Positions 1 to 11,400 of a DNA stretch of 60,081 bases are shown piece after piece. Both the position numbers and the translations under genes were made by a program. This DNA comes from Nephromyces sp. MM_2019 (taxonomy: Eukaryota > Apicomplexa > Aconoidasida > Nephromycida): positions 1-60,081 of the forward strand of contig JADHZB010001113.1 in the NCBI GenBank assembly GCA_015657535.1. Direction: 5' to 3'. Each line of letters opens with the position of its first letter. Within the stretch, counting starts at the first letter, position 1. Under the pieces are notes generated by a model. That model saw only the letters and a program-made list of their open reading frames with translations. It was not told the origin of the DNA and ran no database searches.

Positions 1-98
1 TAAACCCTAAACCCTAAACCCTAAACCCTAAACCCTAAACCCTAAACCCTAAACCCTAAACCCTAAACCCTAAACCCTAAACCCTAAAACCTAAATCC
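1..98. repeat. Telomere, CCCTAAA repeat
   Basis: Tandem CCCTAAA units run from the first base (about 13 perfect copies) and decay into variants (CCTAAAACCTAAATCC) by about position 98. This is the C-rich strand at the left end of a linear chromosome, so the G-rich strand TTTAGGG would be the 3' overhang outside the window. The repeat type is shared by apicomplexans, dinoflagellates, plants and green algae. No long subtelomeric repeat array follows; coding-like sequence appears within about 175 bases. Confidence 0.98.
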
Positions 99-270
99 TG
101 TAGGGACTATAGTTGAATTTCACAGTTTGTATGCACGCTTGTCCCTACATTGGATGTACTTTAAGTTTTGTTTGTAACTGGAGTTGGTGCCTTTATGGTT
201 TTGATTGCGTGTGTGTGTGTTTGTGTTTTATAGCCCATTCCATCCTCACATCCTACGCTGTTTATGAAAG

Positions 271-2629
271 GATTTTTATATACAAGATGAAAACCTGCAT
301 ATTAATGTGAAGCGCCTGGGCGACTGCTTTAATGCTCTGGAGCACACCTCTGCTAACGAAGTTACTCCTCCGAACTTTATCCCTTTGAATCATATTGGGA
401 CTTTAGAGGGGGTATATGTGGGTTTTTTCTTCAGCAAGCTCCTCCGCACACACGAGGATGCAGCTAGGTTGCAGAACCGCTTCTTGCTTGACCGCGTGCT
501 GCAGCGTGTCATAAATGGTTGGTGTGGAGGGTTGGGGTTGTGGGGGGGCGTGTTGGGGGGGAAGGTGGGTGTTGGTGTGTAGAATTACGGTATAGTGTAG
601 GTGGATCCGCGAGCGCTTTATTAGCTGCCATTTTGGTGTGTGCTTATCTTGTCAACTAACGGTTTCGTAGTTTTGGTGGCTATATTGGGCAGCCACACAT
701 GCGTACCAGCACATACTGCCCCAACACACATCCACCCCCACACACCCATGCACACCTACACACACCCGTATACACCCACACACACCCGGATAACCCACAC
801 ACACCCGTATACACCCGTATACACCCATGCACACCCATACACACCCACACACACCCACACACACCCGTATACACCCACACACACACACAGACACCCACAT
901 GCACACACATACATACGCAGACCCGTAGCTTGGACGTCGTTTGATCACAGGCCAGACTTTTAATAAGAACTGTTCGCTGGCTTCGCGATTCTATTCCCCA
1001 GACGAATATAATCTTATCATTCGTTATGCCGTGAATCCTAAGGTATGCTGCTGTTGCTGCAGTTGAAGCTTGTGTGTGCAGCTTTGCTTCTCTCGGAGTT
1101 TTTAAATTTTCTTTGTGTGTCTGTATTGCTTTAGCTTATTGTATTTTGTGTGCGTATTTGTATATCTGTATGTGTGTGTATGCATGCTTGTGTGTGTACG
1201 TGTGTACGTTGTTCATGAGCTATTTGTTGGCATGTATCAGTTGAGTTTATCAAGCAGAGTTATCTAGATGAGAACGTTGCCGTAATATGCGAGAATATCG
1301 TCACAGATAGTGTATAGCAGCTTAGAAGCAGGTTTTTCTGTTTGTGTGTATGTATGATTGTGTGTGTGTATACATGCTTGTGTGTGTTTTGTTTTGCCTT
1401 GTGTGTGTATGAAATTGATGCATTTCAGAGCAATACGTGCTTATGCTGCGCGTCTCTTTAACATGTGTGTGTGCACCTTTAGTGTGCATGAGAGAGCCAT
1501 CCATCGTCACCAGCTCAGGGCATGTATGCCTCTATCAAAGTGTGCATATTCGCACACACACAAGACGATGTCTCCATTATCTGTTTGGCTGGACTGTATT
1601 CAACTATTATTTTATAAACATTTGAATTGAGTTAAAACACAAACCCACATACACACCCACATACACACCCACATGCACAGACGCACATCTACATGTACAC
1701 GCACACACACACATGCCCTTGTAGTTTTCCGCTCAGCTCGATGTTCACGATTTTAGTTCTTTTAGTTCCACACACGAATATTTTAGTTGTCCACTCATTT
1801 CCACAATCACCGATGTTTCGCTGGATTTTGTTGATTCGCACACACTTTGTGAACCCCCCTCTGTTCTCTCTTGCTGTCTCGGAGCTTCATCAATGCTCCC
1901 ATGAGCAGCTTACTCTTATTTTTTGTGCACACACAAACACTCTTTGACTACTAACCTCTCGCTAATACATTGTGCACTGTATATGTGTGTGCAAGTCTGT
2001 GTGTGTGTTTCGTGTTTTTTCAGAATTCAAACGCTATTATGGAATACATAGCCTTAGGGCTTAGAGATTTTTTTATTGATGTCGCTGCGACTTATGTGGA
2101 TTCCAAATACGGTAAACGTATAAATGCGATGAAGGAAAGCAATGAGGCTGACGTCTGCTCCATTCCGTTTGATGAAACTTTATCACGATCACTCACTACT
2201 GATCGCGTTCCTTATGTTGATGAATACCACTTCTCTCTTGAGAATACTGTGCCTACGAAAAACTTTGTGAGTTACGCTGTGTGTGTGTATGTGTGGATGA
2301 GCAAGAGGAGATACTTGTGTGGTTTGTGATATATGTGTGTGCGATTGAGAGGTGTATCTGGATGTGTGTGTGTGTTTCTACCTGAGAGTTGTGCGCGGTT
2401 TGGGAATGAATATGCGTGTGTGCTTGAGGTGTGTGGTTTCTATGTATGTGTGTGTTGCTGGACGTATATTCGAGGATAATATACCTGCACACTGAGTCTC
2501 GGGACTGAAGAAATACGTATATATGTGTGTGTGTTTCTCGTTTCAACTCAGGCATTTGCTCCTGTAGATGCTGCAGCAATTGATAGCGTTTCGCGGAAAA
2601 TATACGCTTTAGAGATAAACGAAATATGA
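271..2629 (+). CDS. Telomere-adjacent multi-exon gene, unknown function (5' end unresolved)
   Basis: Five exons join with consistent phase: 271(?)-517, 951-1042, 1246-1311, 2024-2266 and 2552-2629 (TGA). The donors at 2267 (GTGAGT) and 1043 (GTATGC) and the acceptors TTTTTTCAG at 2023 and CAACTCAG at 2551 are good. The exon sequences show non-repetitive, balanced amino acid usage, for example SRFYSPDEYNLIIRYAVNPK in exon 2 and ALGLRDFFIDVAATYVDSKY in exon 4. I recognise no domain. The first listed exon has no in-frame ATG: a stop at 265-267 precedes it, so at least one further upstream exon must lie between the telomere and 270. The introns, above all 518-950 and 1312-2023, are full of TG or CA runs. 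The last three exons are the best supported. Confidence 0.6.
690..918. repeat. CACACCC/CACCCGTATA minisatellite
   Basis: Tandem CACACACCC and ACACCCGTATACACCC units sit inside the first solved intron of the telomere-adjacent gene. The open frames seen here on both strands (Thr/His/Pro or Val/Cys/Gly rich) are products of the repeat and not genes. This is the one clear block where the sense strand of a gene carries CA rather than TG. Confidence 0.9.
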
Positions 2630-2634
2630 GATAG

Positions 2635-3092
2635 ATGGCAGCTACAAGGTAATCCGTAGTTAATACCTAGAGTACTGACTTTTGTGTGTGTGCGTCTGTA
2701 TAGCCTTCTGCCTCTATTTTGTTCCCTGCGATAATCTTCATGTTTAACATCTGCGATGAAATTATGCAGCTTATAGCATGCATTGTTACTTACCTGATTA
2801 GCCATTGCCTGCAAACGCGCTCATATCCAGCTTTCTGTGTGTATCAACTGCTAGGAATCAATGTGTACGTACACCCCCATTCCCAGTTATCATCTGCTCT
2901 CCGCCCCCCCTAATTCTTAGTGTACGTACACGTCACCTCCCTGATCATCAACTGTTTCCCACCCCCATTACCCCCCTATTTTGCTGCTCCCTCAGGTTAA
3001 AGAGTCTCATTGTAGCTGCTCTCCTCCAAAGGTTTTTCCCTCATAATCCAGACATCATAAGGTGGATTTTAACTCATATTGATGGGTTTTAG
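2635..3092 (+). CDS. Possible small gene, about 50 aa, starting 6 nt after the previous stop
   Basis: ATG at 2635 opens a 14-nt exon ending at a GTAATC donor (2649). The exons 2802-2840 and 2996-3092 (TAG) continue it in phase. The last exon encodes a hydrophobic/basic C-terminus containing LKSLIVAALLQRF and IIRWILTHIDGF. An alternative is that the longer open stretch 2704-2840 (PSASILFPAIIF..., hydrophobic) is coding, but its phase does not fit the start exon. The last intron holds two copies of the palindrome GTGTACGTACAC and a pyrimidine-rich 3' end. No family is recognised. The structure is tentative. Confidence 0.3.
2863..2931. promoter_or_regulatory. Two GTGTACGTACAC palindromes (2863-2874, 2920-2931)
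   Basis: Two perfect 12-base palindromes are spaced 57 bases apart, the densest occurrence of a motif found across the window. They lie about 180-250 bases upstream of the candidate start codon at 3110. The GTAC core resembles DNA sites read by some ApiAP2 factors in apicomplexans (family knowledge). A regulatory role here is inference. Confidence 0.4.
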
Positions 3093-4680
3093 AAAATTAG
3101 TGTGTGAAGATGCTGAAGCAGGAAGGAGTGTGTGAAGAATTTACAGAGTACGTTAGGCTTCAGAGGTGCATCTGTCGTAAGTAGGAGTAGTATATAGTGT
3201 GTGGGGTATCGTGATGAGTGTACTAACAACACTCTAAGCTTGCAAGTTTATGGAGATTTCACTATTCCAGTGTAGTTAAACTGAACATGATGTAGATTTC
3301 ATTGAGTATATCGCAGTTAATAGCTTAAGTACGGAGTTTGCTATCATCTGAATTGAAGTTGTCCGGTGTGTGTTTATTATTCGAGAGTTTCCAGACCCTC
3401 TATTTCAAGAATGTTGTGTGTGTGCTGCTTCCTAGCTCCGTTACAGCTCGAAGTGAGTAATCAATGTGTGTGCGGCGTATTCAGGTTTTAGTATTGTTTT
3501 TCTAGCATAAAATAGCAGGTTACTCGCAGCTTTGTTAAGGCGCTGGGTCTATAATAGTGGAATGAAAAGCTCAAGTGCTAGATGCTTTATTTGCTCCTAG
3601 CTTATTTCTATATCAATGCTGTGTGAGTTCTTTTGAAGTAACTGTGTGTGTTTGCATGTGTGTACCTGCGTATGCGTGCGTCTGCGTGCGTCTGCGTGCG
3701 TACGTGTGTATGTGGATGTTTTTGTGCGCGTGTGTGCGTGTGCATGCGCGGGCGTATGTGTGCGTTTCTCTATATATGTTTTTTTTATGTTATCTATTTA
3801 TGTGTGTGTATCGGGTTTTCCGTGTATATCTATCAGTGTGTGTGCCCCAAGGCTGAAGCAATTTGTTTACTTCAATAGTATAAGTCCAGCGTTGCATGGT
3901 AGTTTTATGTTGTTTAGTAAAGCATGGCTGAAGATTGGATTTTGTCCTGGAATATCTAGCTCTTTAGAATTTGAATGGAAGTAGGGATTTATTTTGTCTG
4001 TATAGATTACAATACATGTGTGTGTGTACATGCACACGGCTATATAAACTTTTGAGGTATTAATATAGTTGATTTGTGCTTGAAATGTGTTGAAGGCTGT
4101 TGGGGGTAATTTCTCTGTTGAAGTTGCTGGAATTCATGCCATTTTTCTGGCAAAAAAGTTTGTGTGTGTGCTTGTGTGTGAGTGTGCGTTTGTGTGTGTG
4201 CTTGTGAGTGTGTTTTTGAGTGTGCATTTGTGTGTGGGCTCCTGGTTATGTTTGTGTCTGTTTGCACCTGCTTGTTTTCGTGTGTCTGTTCGTGTATCGG
4301 TGTATCTCTGTGTGTGTATTAGTGTGTGTGAGATTTCGTATGTATGGTGTGTTGTTGAGTAAAAATATAATGCTGTGCTGCTGTGAATATGATGAAATGT
4401 TGGAGTGCTTGCCGGTGTACGTACAGAGTATATGTTTTGTCTGGGATTCATGTGTGAGGCATTGCTGCCAGTGATGTTTGGTGTGGGAGCTCAAATGCCT
4501 GATATTTTGTGTTTTAATAGTTGATGCAATCTGCTGGAGACTAGAGGTATCCACACAGTGCACACACAGATAATTGCACAGGCTACACATGGGAGACAAC
4601 ACGCTACACACCATATGCGCTGCACCCACCTCATGCGGGAAACGGAATACTAAGCACAGGTAGTGACTTGGTTCCGTAGG
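3093..4680 (+). other. Unresolved plus-strand exons in TG-rich DNA
   Basis: An ATG at 3110, 17 bases after the previous stop, opens a 67-nt exon (starting MLKQEGVCEEFTEYVRLQRC) with a GTAAGT donor at 3177. A convincing terminal exon lies at 3852-3984: after an AG acceptor it encodes LKQFVYFNSISPALHG and ends SSSLEFEWK with TAG at 3982. A further open stretch at about 4087-4160 (starting LKAVGGNFSVEVAG) may begin another gene. Between them lie TG-rich tracts at about 3646-3770 and 4160-4345, whose Val/Cys-rich open frames are not coding. A GTGTACGTACAG motif is at 4415-4426. I could not connect the exons. Confidence 0.4.
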
Positions 4681-7600
4681 CTATACACACCCCACACACA
4701 CATGCGCGCACACACAAAAATACCCACACACCCACATGCAAAAGCATCCATGCGCACAAAAGCATGCACACCCGCTCTCCCAGGCGCACACACGCACAAA
4801 CGCATCCACACGCACACAAATACATAAATGCTCACGCACACACACACATACTCGCTCACCCACACAAACCCGAATGCACATACAAACACGCAAGCAATAC
4901 ACAGCTGGATTTGACTAGCTTCCGTAAGCCCAGTAAGACATGACGAGCCTGCACACTAGGCTTCTGAAGAAAATTTGAGTTCACCCCAAAACCAAAGGAG
5001 ACACGCATTTTTCTCTTTTGGCACACAACCCGTCGCTTCTCCTTAGATTTTGTTAATTCAAGTATCTTCCCGCATAGAATATACGAGTGATTAGCGTTTT
5101 AACTTTTGAGGATATACGGCAGGAAGATGAAAACCCCTTCGCCGCAACGTAGGAGTCTATAAGTATTCAATAGAATGGAATTTTCCGTGGATACAAACAA
5201 AATTAGAGGCCTCAAAAACCTTTGCTGCCTCATCCATGTATAGTGTAGGGGAAATTTATACATGAGGCAAGCAATCCATTTTTATAGGTAGCCACACACA
5301 GTGTGTGTATTCTCGAAAATGAGGGTGTTTTGTAGTTTCGTGTTTTTGCGGGGAAATCTCTAAAGGACGGAACATATTATCTCTTTTTCTCAATGTGGTT
5401 TGTGTGTTCCTTCCACTCAGCCCTTCTTAAGAAGGCCTGTTTTTCAAGGTAGCTGCGGTAAGTAATAAAAGAAAATAGTAAAATAGGAGCTCAGTAAGTA
5501 TAAAAGTGTGTGGATATAACACAAAGGTATTGCAGGTGTGTGTTGAGAGAGGCATACATAAGGGATATACTACCAGTGTGTGTTGATAAGCACATATATC
5601 ACAGACTCACTGGGAGTGTGTGTACAGAGAGATTCCTACTAAATCGTGTCACTGAGAAAACCCTCCTCTTTTGATATACTCTCCATATCAAATTGAAACA
5701 CACACACACACACACACCCTCAATTATTAAGCTGACAGCCTACTACAGCTAATAAACGTACGCTAGGGTTTGCAAATACCCCAAGAAGGAAGCTTGTAGG
5801 GTAAAGGCACTAGGAAACAGCAAACGCTAACTTCTAGCAGAGCCTGGGCTTAAGCTAGGATATGCCTTATACCCTGCTAGGAGCAAACGATATATAAACT
5901 ACACACAGAGGCGAATACATACAGCACAAACTCATACAAAGCAGCTATAAACCCAATTGCAACCAAGCAATAAGCACCAAATACAGCCAAACACGCCCAA
6001 ACACAAGCCTAACACATACACAATCGCACACACAGGTAACTCTCGCATCTGGAATCCCTCTATTGAAACTCGTTACTCTGATAAGGCATTTGCCTTTCCT
6101 CATCATTGCAACACATCAGAGTAGCCACATATATACGCGCACCCACAACATACATGCACACAAATAGGCACAGAGAAACACACACACACACATACATAGA
6201 TTATCCTATACCCTCTTGAGAGCTAGAGACAAAACAAAAGGTGCACGCACACTGGCCTAACCTCTCCGATTTATCCAACTGAAGAGAGTCGAGCTTATCC
6301 TGCTTGTAGCTTTCCCTGAAAAGGAGAGGAGGCGATGTGAGAAAGCTTGAGAGCTAGCAAAGAACCACACATTATGGAGGCTTCTGGTGTGCCTTGAGAT
6401 GCTCAATAACGAATACGGGAGGTTGTGGGGGAGACACACATGCACACATACGCATACTGGCAGACACACACACATGCAGGCACACATACACATACTCGCA
6501 GACACACGCACACATGCTGGCGGATACTGTGGCATGTGTTGCACATAAGGAAGCAAAAACACGCTGAATCTCTTTGAGCAGTGGAATTCTCGATGATAAG
6601 CTAGGTATGGATACACAGTGAGCAAAAGCAACACACACACAACATCCAGCTGCCGAAATCATGGTAATTAGACCAACTAAGCCTAGCGATAAGAAGCTTA
6701 TACCATGCGTGTACGAGAAAAGTCACAGGTAACTTGCACGTTAATGCTGGAGAAGTAGTTGTGTCCCATAGCAAGATAGGAATGACTTCACTTGTAAACG
6801 TGTAGGCAGAAGAAGAAGAGGGATAAGAAGAGGAGGAAGAAGAAGAGGAAGGAGACGAAGAAGAAGAAGAAGAAGAGGAGGAAGAAGAAGAAGTTCATTC
6901 AATAAACAATACGCTAAAAGTAAAATATGCTGAGCAATAACACGCAGAGCTGCACAACAGACAAAAATTAATAAGATGCTAAAAGAGCATATAACTTGAA
7001 GCAAGTCCTGAGAAGCTAGAAGCAGCATCGACACACACACATCTTAATACAGCATAGCATTTGCAAATCACACGTGACACACAAGCAAGCACCTTCCACT
7101 ACATAACATACGCCCATTCCAAAATCACCTTACCAGTCAGCCTGGGATTTCACAATGGAAGAGACAACAGCAGTGGCGTTGTCCAATTCTGAGTGAGGAT
7201 TCGGATGGTGAAAAATTAGGCTAATTTGCCAGAGCAAATATGCGTGTGTGTACACACACGAGGATACTTTAAACAGCGAGCGTTTAATATCCCTATGTCA
7301 AGCTGTCAAGCAGTACAAGAAACAACACACACCATCCCCCAGGCGAAAATTCTGGAGTTGCTAGACTACATCTGCACAGCACCATCAAGCCAAGACGCAA
7401 GAGATATTCTAATGAGGCTTCACAAGCTAATGCATTCAATAGAGGAATATCTCTCTACCACCAACTACAAGACTCGCACACACACCGAGCAATAGTTCGC
7501 GAGTATAGACACCAAATAAGATCTTCTACATGAAGATGAAGCAGCTTAAGTAGAGAAAAATGCTTCGACTTTCTTACAGCGGATGATAAATTCTAAACAA

Positions 7601-7964
7601 CACACAATACAAGCACAGAAGTTTCTCTTTTAAGACTAACTCCATCAAATGGCTTGCACGAACTAGAAAGCTAGGAGGAAACCAGCCTGGTTTGTAGCGA
7701 TTTAGAAAAAAGACTAGGATTAAGAAGAGGGAACACACAAAAGTCTCTTACCATTTATGTATTGATCGATACCAACAAACTGTCCTCCTATAGATTTAGC
7801 CTCTGCTTTGGATGCCTATGAAGCGAGATGAAAGGGGAATAGCAGTTGTTAGCTCAGATGATTAGAAGTCTTTCGCCTGTGAAATGATAAACTCCTCTCT
7901 AAAGCCTCAAAGATACGAAGGCTGAGTATTTTCAGAGAGTTTAGAGACCAACATTATACGAGAG

Positions 7965-8095
7965 AAACCCTAAACCCTACAAGAGAAACCGCCATCCCTC
8001 TAAACCCCACGACATAAAATCCTAGAGATCACCACACTCTCATTATTCGTATAGAAACCCTAAAGCCTTCAATCCTTAAACCCTCAAACTCTAAG
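7965..8095. repeat. Degenerate interstitial telomere-like repeats
   Basis: The sequence AAACCCTAAACCCTA occurs at about 7966-7980, followed over 120 bases by decayed relatives (CTAAACCCCA, AAACCCTAAAG, TTAAACCCTCAAA). The orientation is the same as the terminal telomere. It could be a relic of an older chromosome end or of break repair, or simply a telobox-like promoter element. Confidence 0.5.
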
Positions 8096-9109
8096 TGCTC
8101 TATGTTATAACACACAAGCAACTGCACAAATATATATCTATACACTGCCTTAATTTAGCATTTCAACACCTTTCCACCTACATGGAGTGAAGAAGAATCT
8201 GTTCATTACGAGCCAAACGAAGGACGCTTTTCAGCACATCACACATCCTTGAAGGCCAAGGAACTGGCCAAAAAGCCTTAAACATCATGATACTCAACAT
8301 TAAAAGGTATTCGTGTTATAAGCAGCCAGAAACCACATAAATTCAAAAAAAAAGGCTGAAATCATAGATTCTAGATGCTATACACCAAAACAGGAACAAG
8401 GATTCTTTTTCTGCCGGACAAGCTACGATTTATACCGAAAATAAAGAAAAAGAGGAGAATTTTGGTGAAAAGAAGAAGGAAAGATGAATAGCAGTACTTT
8501 TCATCATATCAGCTAGTTTAGAAGCATATAGAGAAAATTTCTCAAATACAATTGAAGATTTCATCATTCCTTTAAATGTATGGTATGTTTGGAAAAATTC
8601 TCGCTCCACTGCGATTCTTCTAAAAATTGCTACTTCCATAAACCAAATACGAGGAAAATGCTAGTGTGTGTGTAACTAATTTGCATAAGCAGGCAAACAC
8701 ACTCATAAATACTGATACACACGCATAGAGAAGCAAATACTGACGCTTAAACCAATGACTAGTGACACACATAAATATTGATACATACACAAAAGCCAAT
8801 ATCGAAACACGCACATAGCAACGAATTATGGCACACACACACACCTTGAAATATCCAGCATACGACCATTCCAAAACACACTATCATTAGAATCTTACAC
8901 GCATTGTTCAGTAAGCCTAAGCTCCACAAAGCGTCCCTCATTTCCCTGTTCATTAACGCCCTCCACCAAAACTCCCCTCTATCAAATGCACTTCACCTCC
9001 TTATAGAAAACCACTAAAAACATCCATCACAAAGCTTTCCATTCTCACCTTCGCACTAGCATTTCTGTGGGCTATAGAATCCTTTTGAACCACCTTTTCA
9101 AGCCTAAGA

Positions 9110-9315
9110 AAACACGAGAATTCACACACAACATCACATACACAATATCATACCCGCAACAACGCACAACACACACGCAGAAGTTTACACCCACAACATC
9201 ATGCACAACACACACACACTATCATATACACAACATCATATATACAACATCATATATACAACACACAATACACACGCAGAAGATTACATACACAACAAAA
9301 CACCCACAACATCAC
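9110..9315. repeat. ACACAACATCATATAC minisatellite
   Basis: Imperfect tandem units of ACACAACATCATATACAC and AACACACACGCAGAAG. They form a low-complexity plus-strand open frame (Thr/His/Tyr-rich) that is not a gene. The block lies just downstream (minus sense) of the exon at 9420-9473, so it is probably an intron of a minus-strand gene. Confidence 0.75.
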
Positions 9316-10344
9316 ACATACTTGGCGTATAGGCCTAACCCAGCAAGCTTAAACTATATTATCTTAATCTTCTTTGCTAGTAAAAACACTAAGAAATCAC
9401 TACACTTACGTAATCCTTCTTCCAGCGTAGTAATAATCCGTAGCAACTTTCACTTGGGCTCCCGGCAAATTATCTAAATAGTAGGAATATTAAGCACACT
9501 ATAACAGCAGGACGAATAGCGTGTGTGTGTATGTGTGTGTGTGTATTCAGCGACTCATAGGGAGTGGAGTGGAAAGAGGGAGAGTAGTCAAGGAATAAAC
9601 GCAGATTAACCCTGACATACGCATGGGAAGTCATACATACGAAGGTGCACGAATTCACACACACACGCCAATGAATACACAGAGAAACATGTGACGTCAG
9701 ACACACACACACATGCAGGTGGATTAACATACAACAGTGAAACCAAACACATATGCACACACGCATATGAACACACACATATGCATAAACTGACATCAAC
9801 ATAAAAAAAACAGATATACACATAAAAATCCTGAACACACACACCAACACACATATATTAGCACACACATCAAGAAGCAAAGCTAAACATGAGCTGTAAT
9901 CCACATTTAAGCAATTCTAGCAAAGCTAACAGTTGCTACAGATTCACTTCTTTTTCTTCATTGAAGATAAAGATGAAACGAGACAGGAACAAGGCCAAAA
10001 CTAGCATTTAACAGAGAAGCCGAGTATTTGCAGGTAACTAAACACACTGAATGAAATATACAATGTTCCTCACGATTAAGAGTGAAAGCTAGAAACCACA
10101 CACACACGCCCTTCGTAGATAAGTTAGAGCCACACACAATTTAAAAAATTGCAGTGCAGCTTATCAAAGATGAAAAAAGCTATGAAAAAGGAAGCTAGGG
10201 AGCTGTACGTACACTGAAGATATAACTTTTGAAAACTTCTTCGATGTTTTTGCGATGATTGTACCTCATGAGAAAACTTGTTTAATTTAAGCTTGACGCA
10301 CACACAGGCAAGGTGTGGACAAAACAAATCCATGCAAAGATTGG

Positions 10345-10445
10345 AGGAAACACACACGTAACAGAGGTTTTAGCCAACACACACATAACAAAGCCTTTAC
10401 CCAACACACACATAACAGAGGTTTCAGCCAACACACACACCTGGT
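10345..10445. repeat. About 28-bp tandem repeat, 3 copies
   Basis: Units of AACACACACATAACAGAGGTTTCAGCC are repeated about three times with small changes. Within the minus-strand exon series this is probably intronic. Confidence 0.7.
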
Positions 10446-11326
10446 TATAGATAAGTTTGGGTAGCCTTTTCAAGAATACATTATTACATAAATAAAGCCC
10501 TTCAGCTTCCGATAAGTGCATTAGCAAGACGCACACACATAATCGCTTTGATAACTTAAAACTCGACTTATAGAATCAGTTCAACTCATACTTTGAAGCA
10601 ACTTCGCAAACACACACATTACTAAGCAGAAGCTCCTGAAAGCTTCAGTAGTGCTCAATCAAGTCTACATTGCTCACCTCCATAGGAAGCTTCGATTGCT
10701 TTCTTTATGCTTTCCGCAAAGTCTGCACCAGAGCCCTCTCTAAATCTCTAAAAAATGCGGAGAGTATAGCTACGATACGGTGAATATAAGAAGGCAGCTA
10801 TACAGGTTGAAGCTGCATATAGTGTGCTGGTAGAGAGGCATTAGTTAACAATTAAACGACACACACACATATGTTCATATTGTGATTCAAAACTATACAC
10901 AGATAATAGTATCATCAAATAAAAAAAAACACGCACACTCATGGTCATACCATGACATAAGAACACACTCACACACATGGTTGTATTACAACGCCTACTG
11001 AGGATAGCATTGTATGACGTTCTTTATCTACACACTAACCCAACTGTACACACACACAACATATTTAAAACAGTGCAGTGTATGAAACCCGTAGATCATT
11101 GAAAAAAAGTAATTCAACACACACAACACACAGCTTGACCTTGGTACATTATATATAGCTCGCCTTTTTCATTGCAAAAGCTGCACACATTACTTCACTA
11201 GAAACAACACACATAAACCTGATTCAATAACATGCAGTTTAGCGCCTCAAAGTTTCTGAAGCATGAAGCTGCTATGAGTGCCACAATCTTACGAATAGTT
11301 GAGCACACACCATGATTGCCACACAC

Positions 11327-11400
11327 ATCATCTGAGTCGCACACACTATCTCAGCAATACACATCTGAGTCGCACACACTATCTCAGCCACACACACATC
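11327..11400. repeat. Direct duplication of a 26-bp CA-rich unit
   Basis: ATCTGAGTCGCACACACTAT plus CTCAGC occurs twice about 34 bases apart. It lies in presumed intron or intergenic DNA of the minus-strand exon series. No coding role is seen. Confidence 0.7.

Larger units (their letters stand above)
4681..9400 (-). other. CA-rich block with scattered minus-strand exons
   Basis: The plus strand is CA-rich (4690-4890, 5698-5717, 6425-6515), which elsewhere in this window marks introns of minus-strand genes. Likely minus exons include: an ATG at 6662 followed at once by TG-rich sequence; an exon at about 6563-6600 (containing SRIPLLKEIQR); and 6262-6315 between a TTTTCAG acceptor and a GTTAGG donor (ESYKQDKLDSLQLDKSE). 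An open minus segment at about 7297-7455 encodes ACEASLEYLLRLGLMVL. The long GAA/GGA tract 6805-6895 is a pyrimidine tract on the minus strand. Between 7500 and 8640 I see only AT-rich sequence and degenerate telomere-like repeats. The gene boundaries are unknown. Confidence 0.35.

Noticed and set aside
640..963. Overlapping Thr/His/Pro and Val/Cys/Gly-rich frames on both strands
   Set aside because: All derive from the CACACCC repeat; a dinucleotide-type repeat keeps several frames open at once.
4631..4918. Cys/Val-rich minus-strand frames that look like Cys-rich secreted peptides
   Set aside because: They are translations of CA/TG repeats with no other coding signal.
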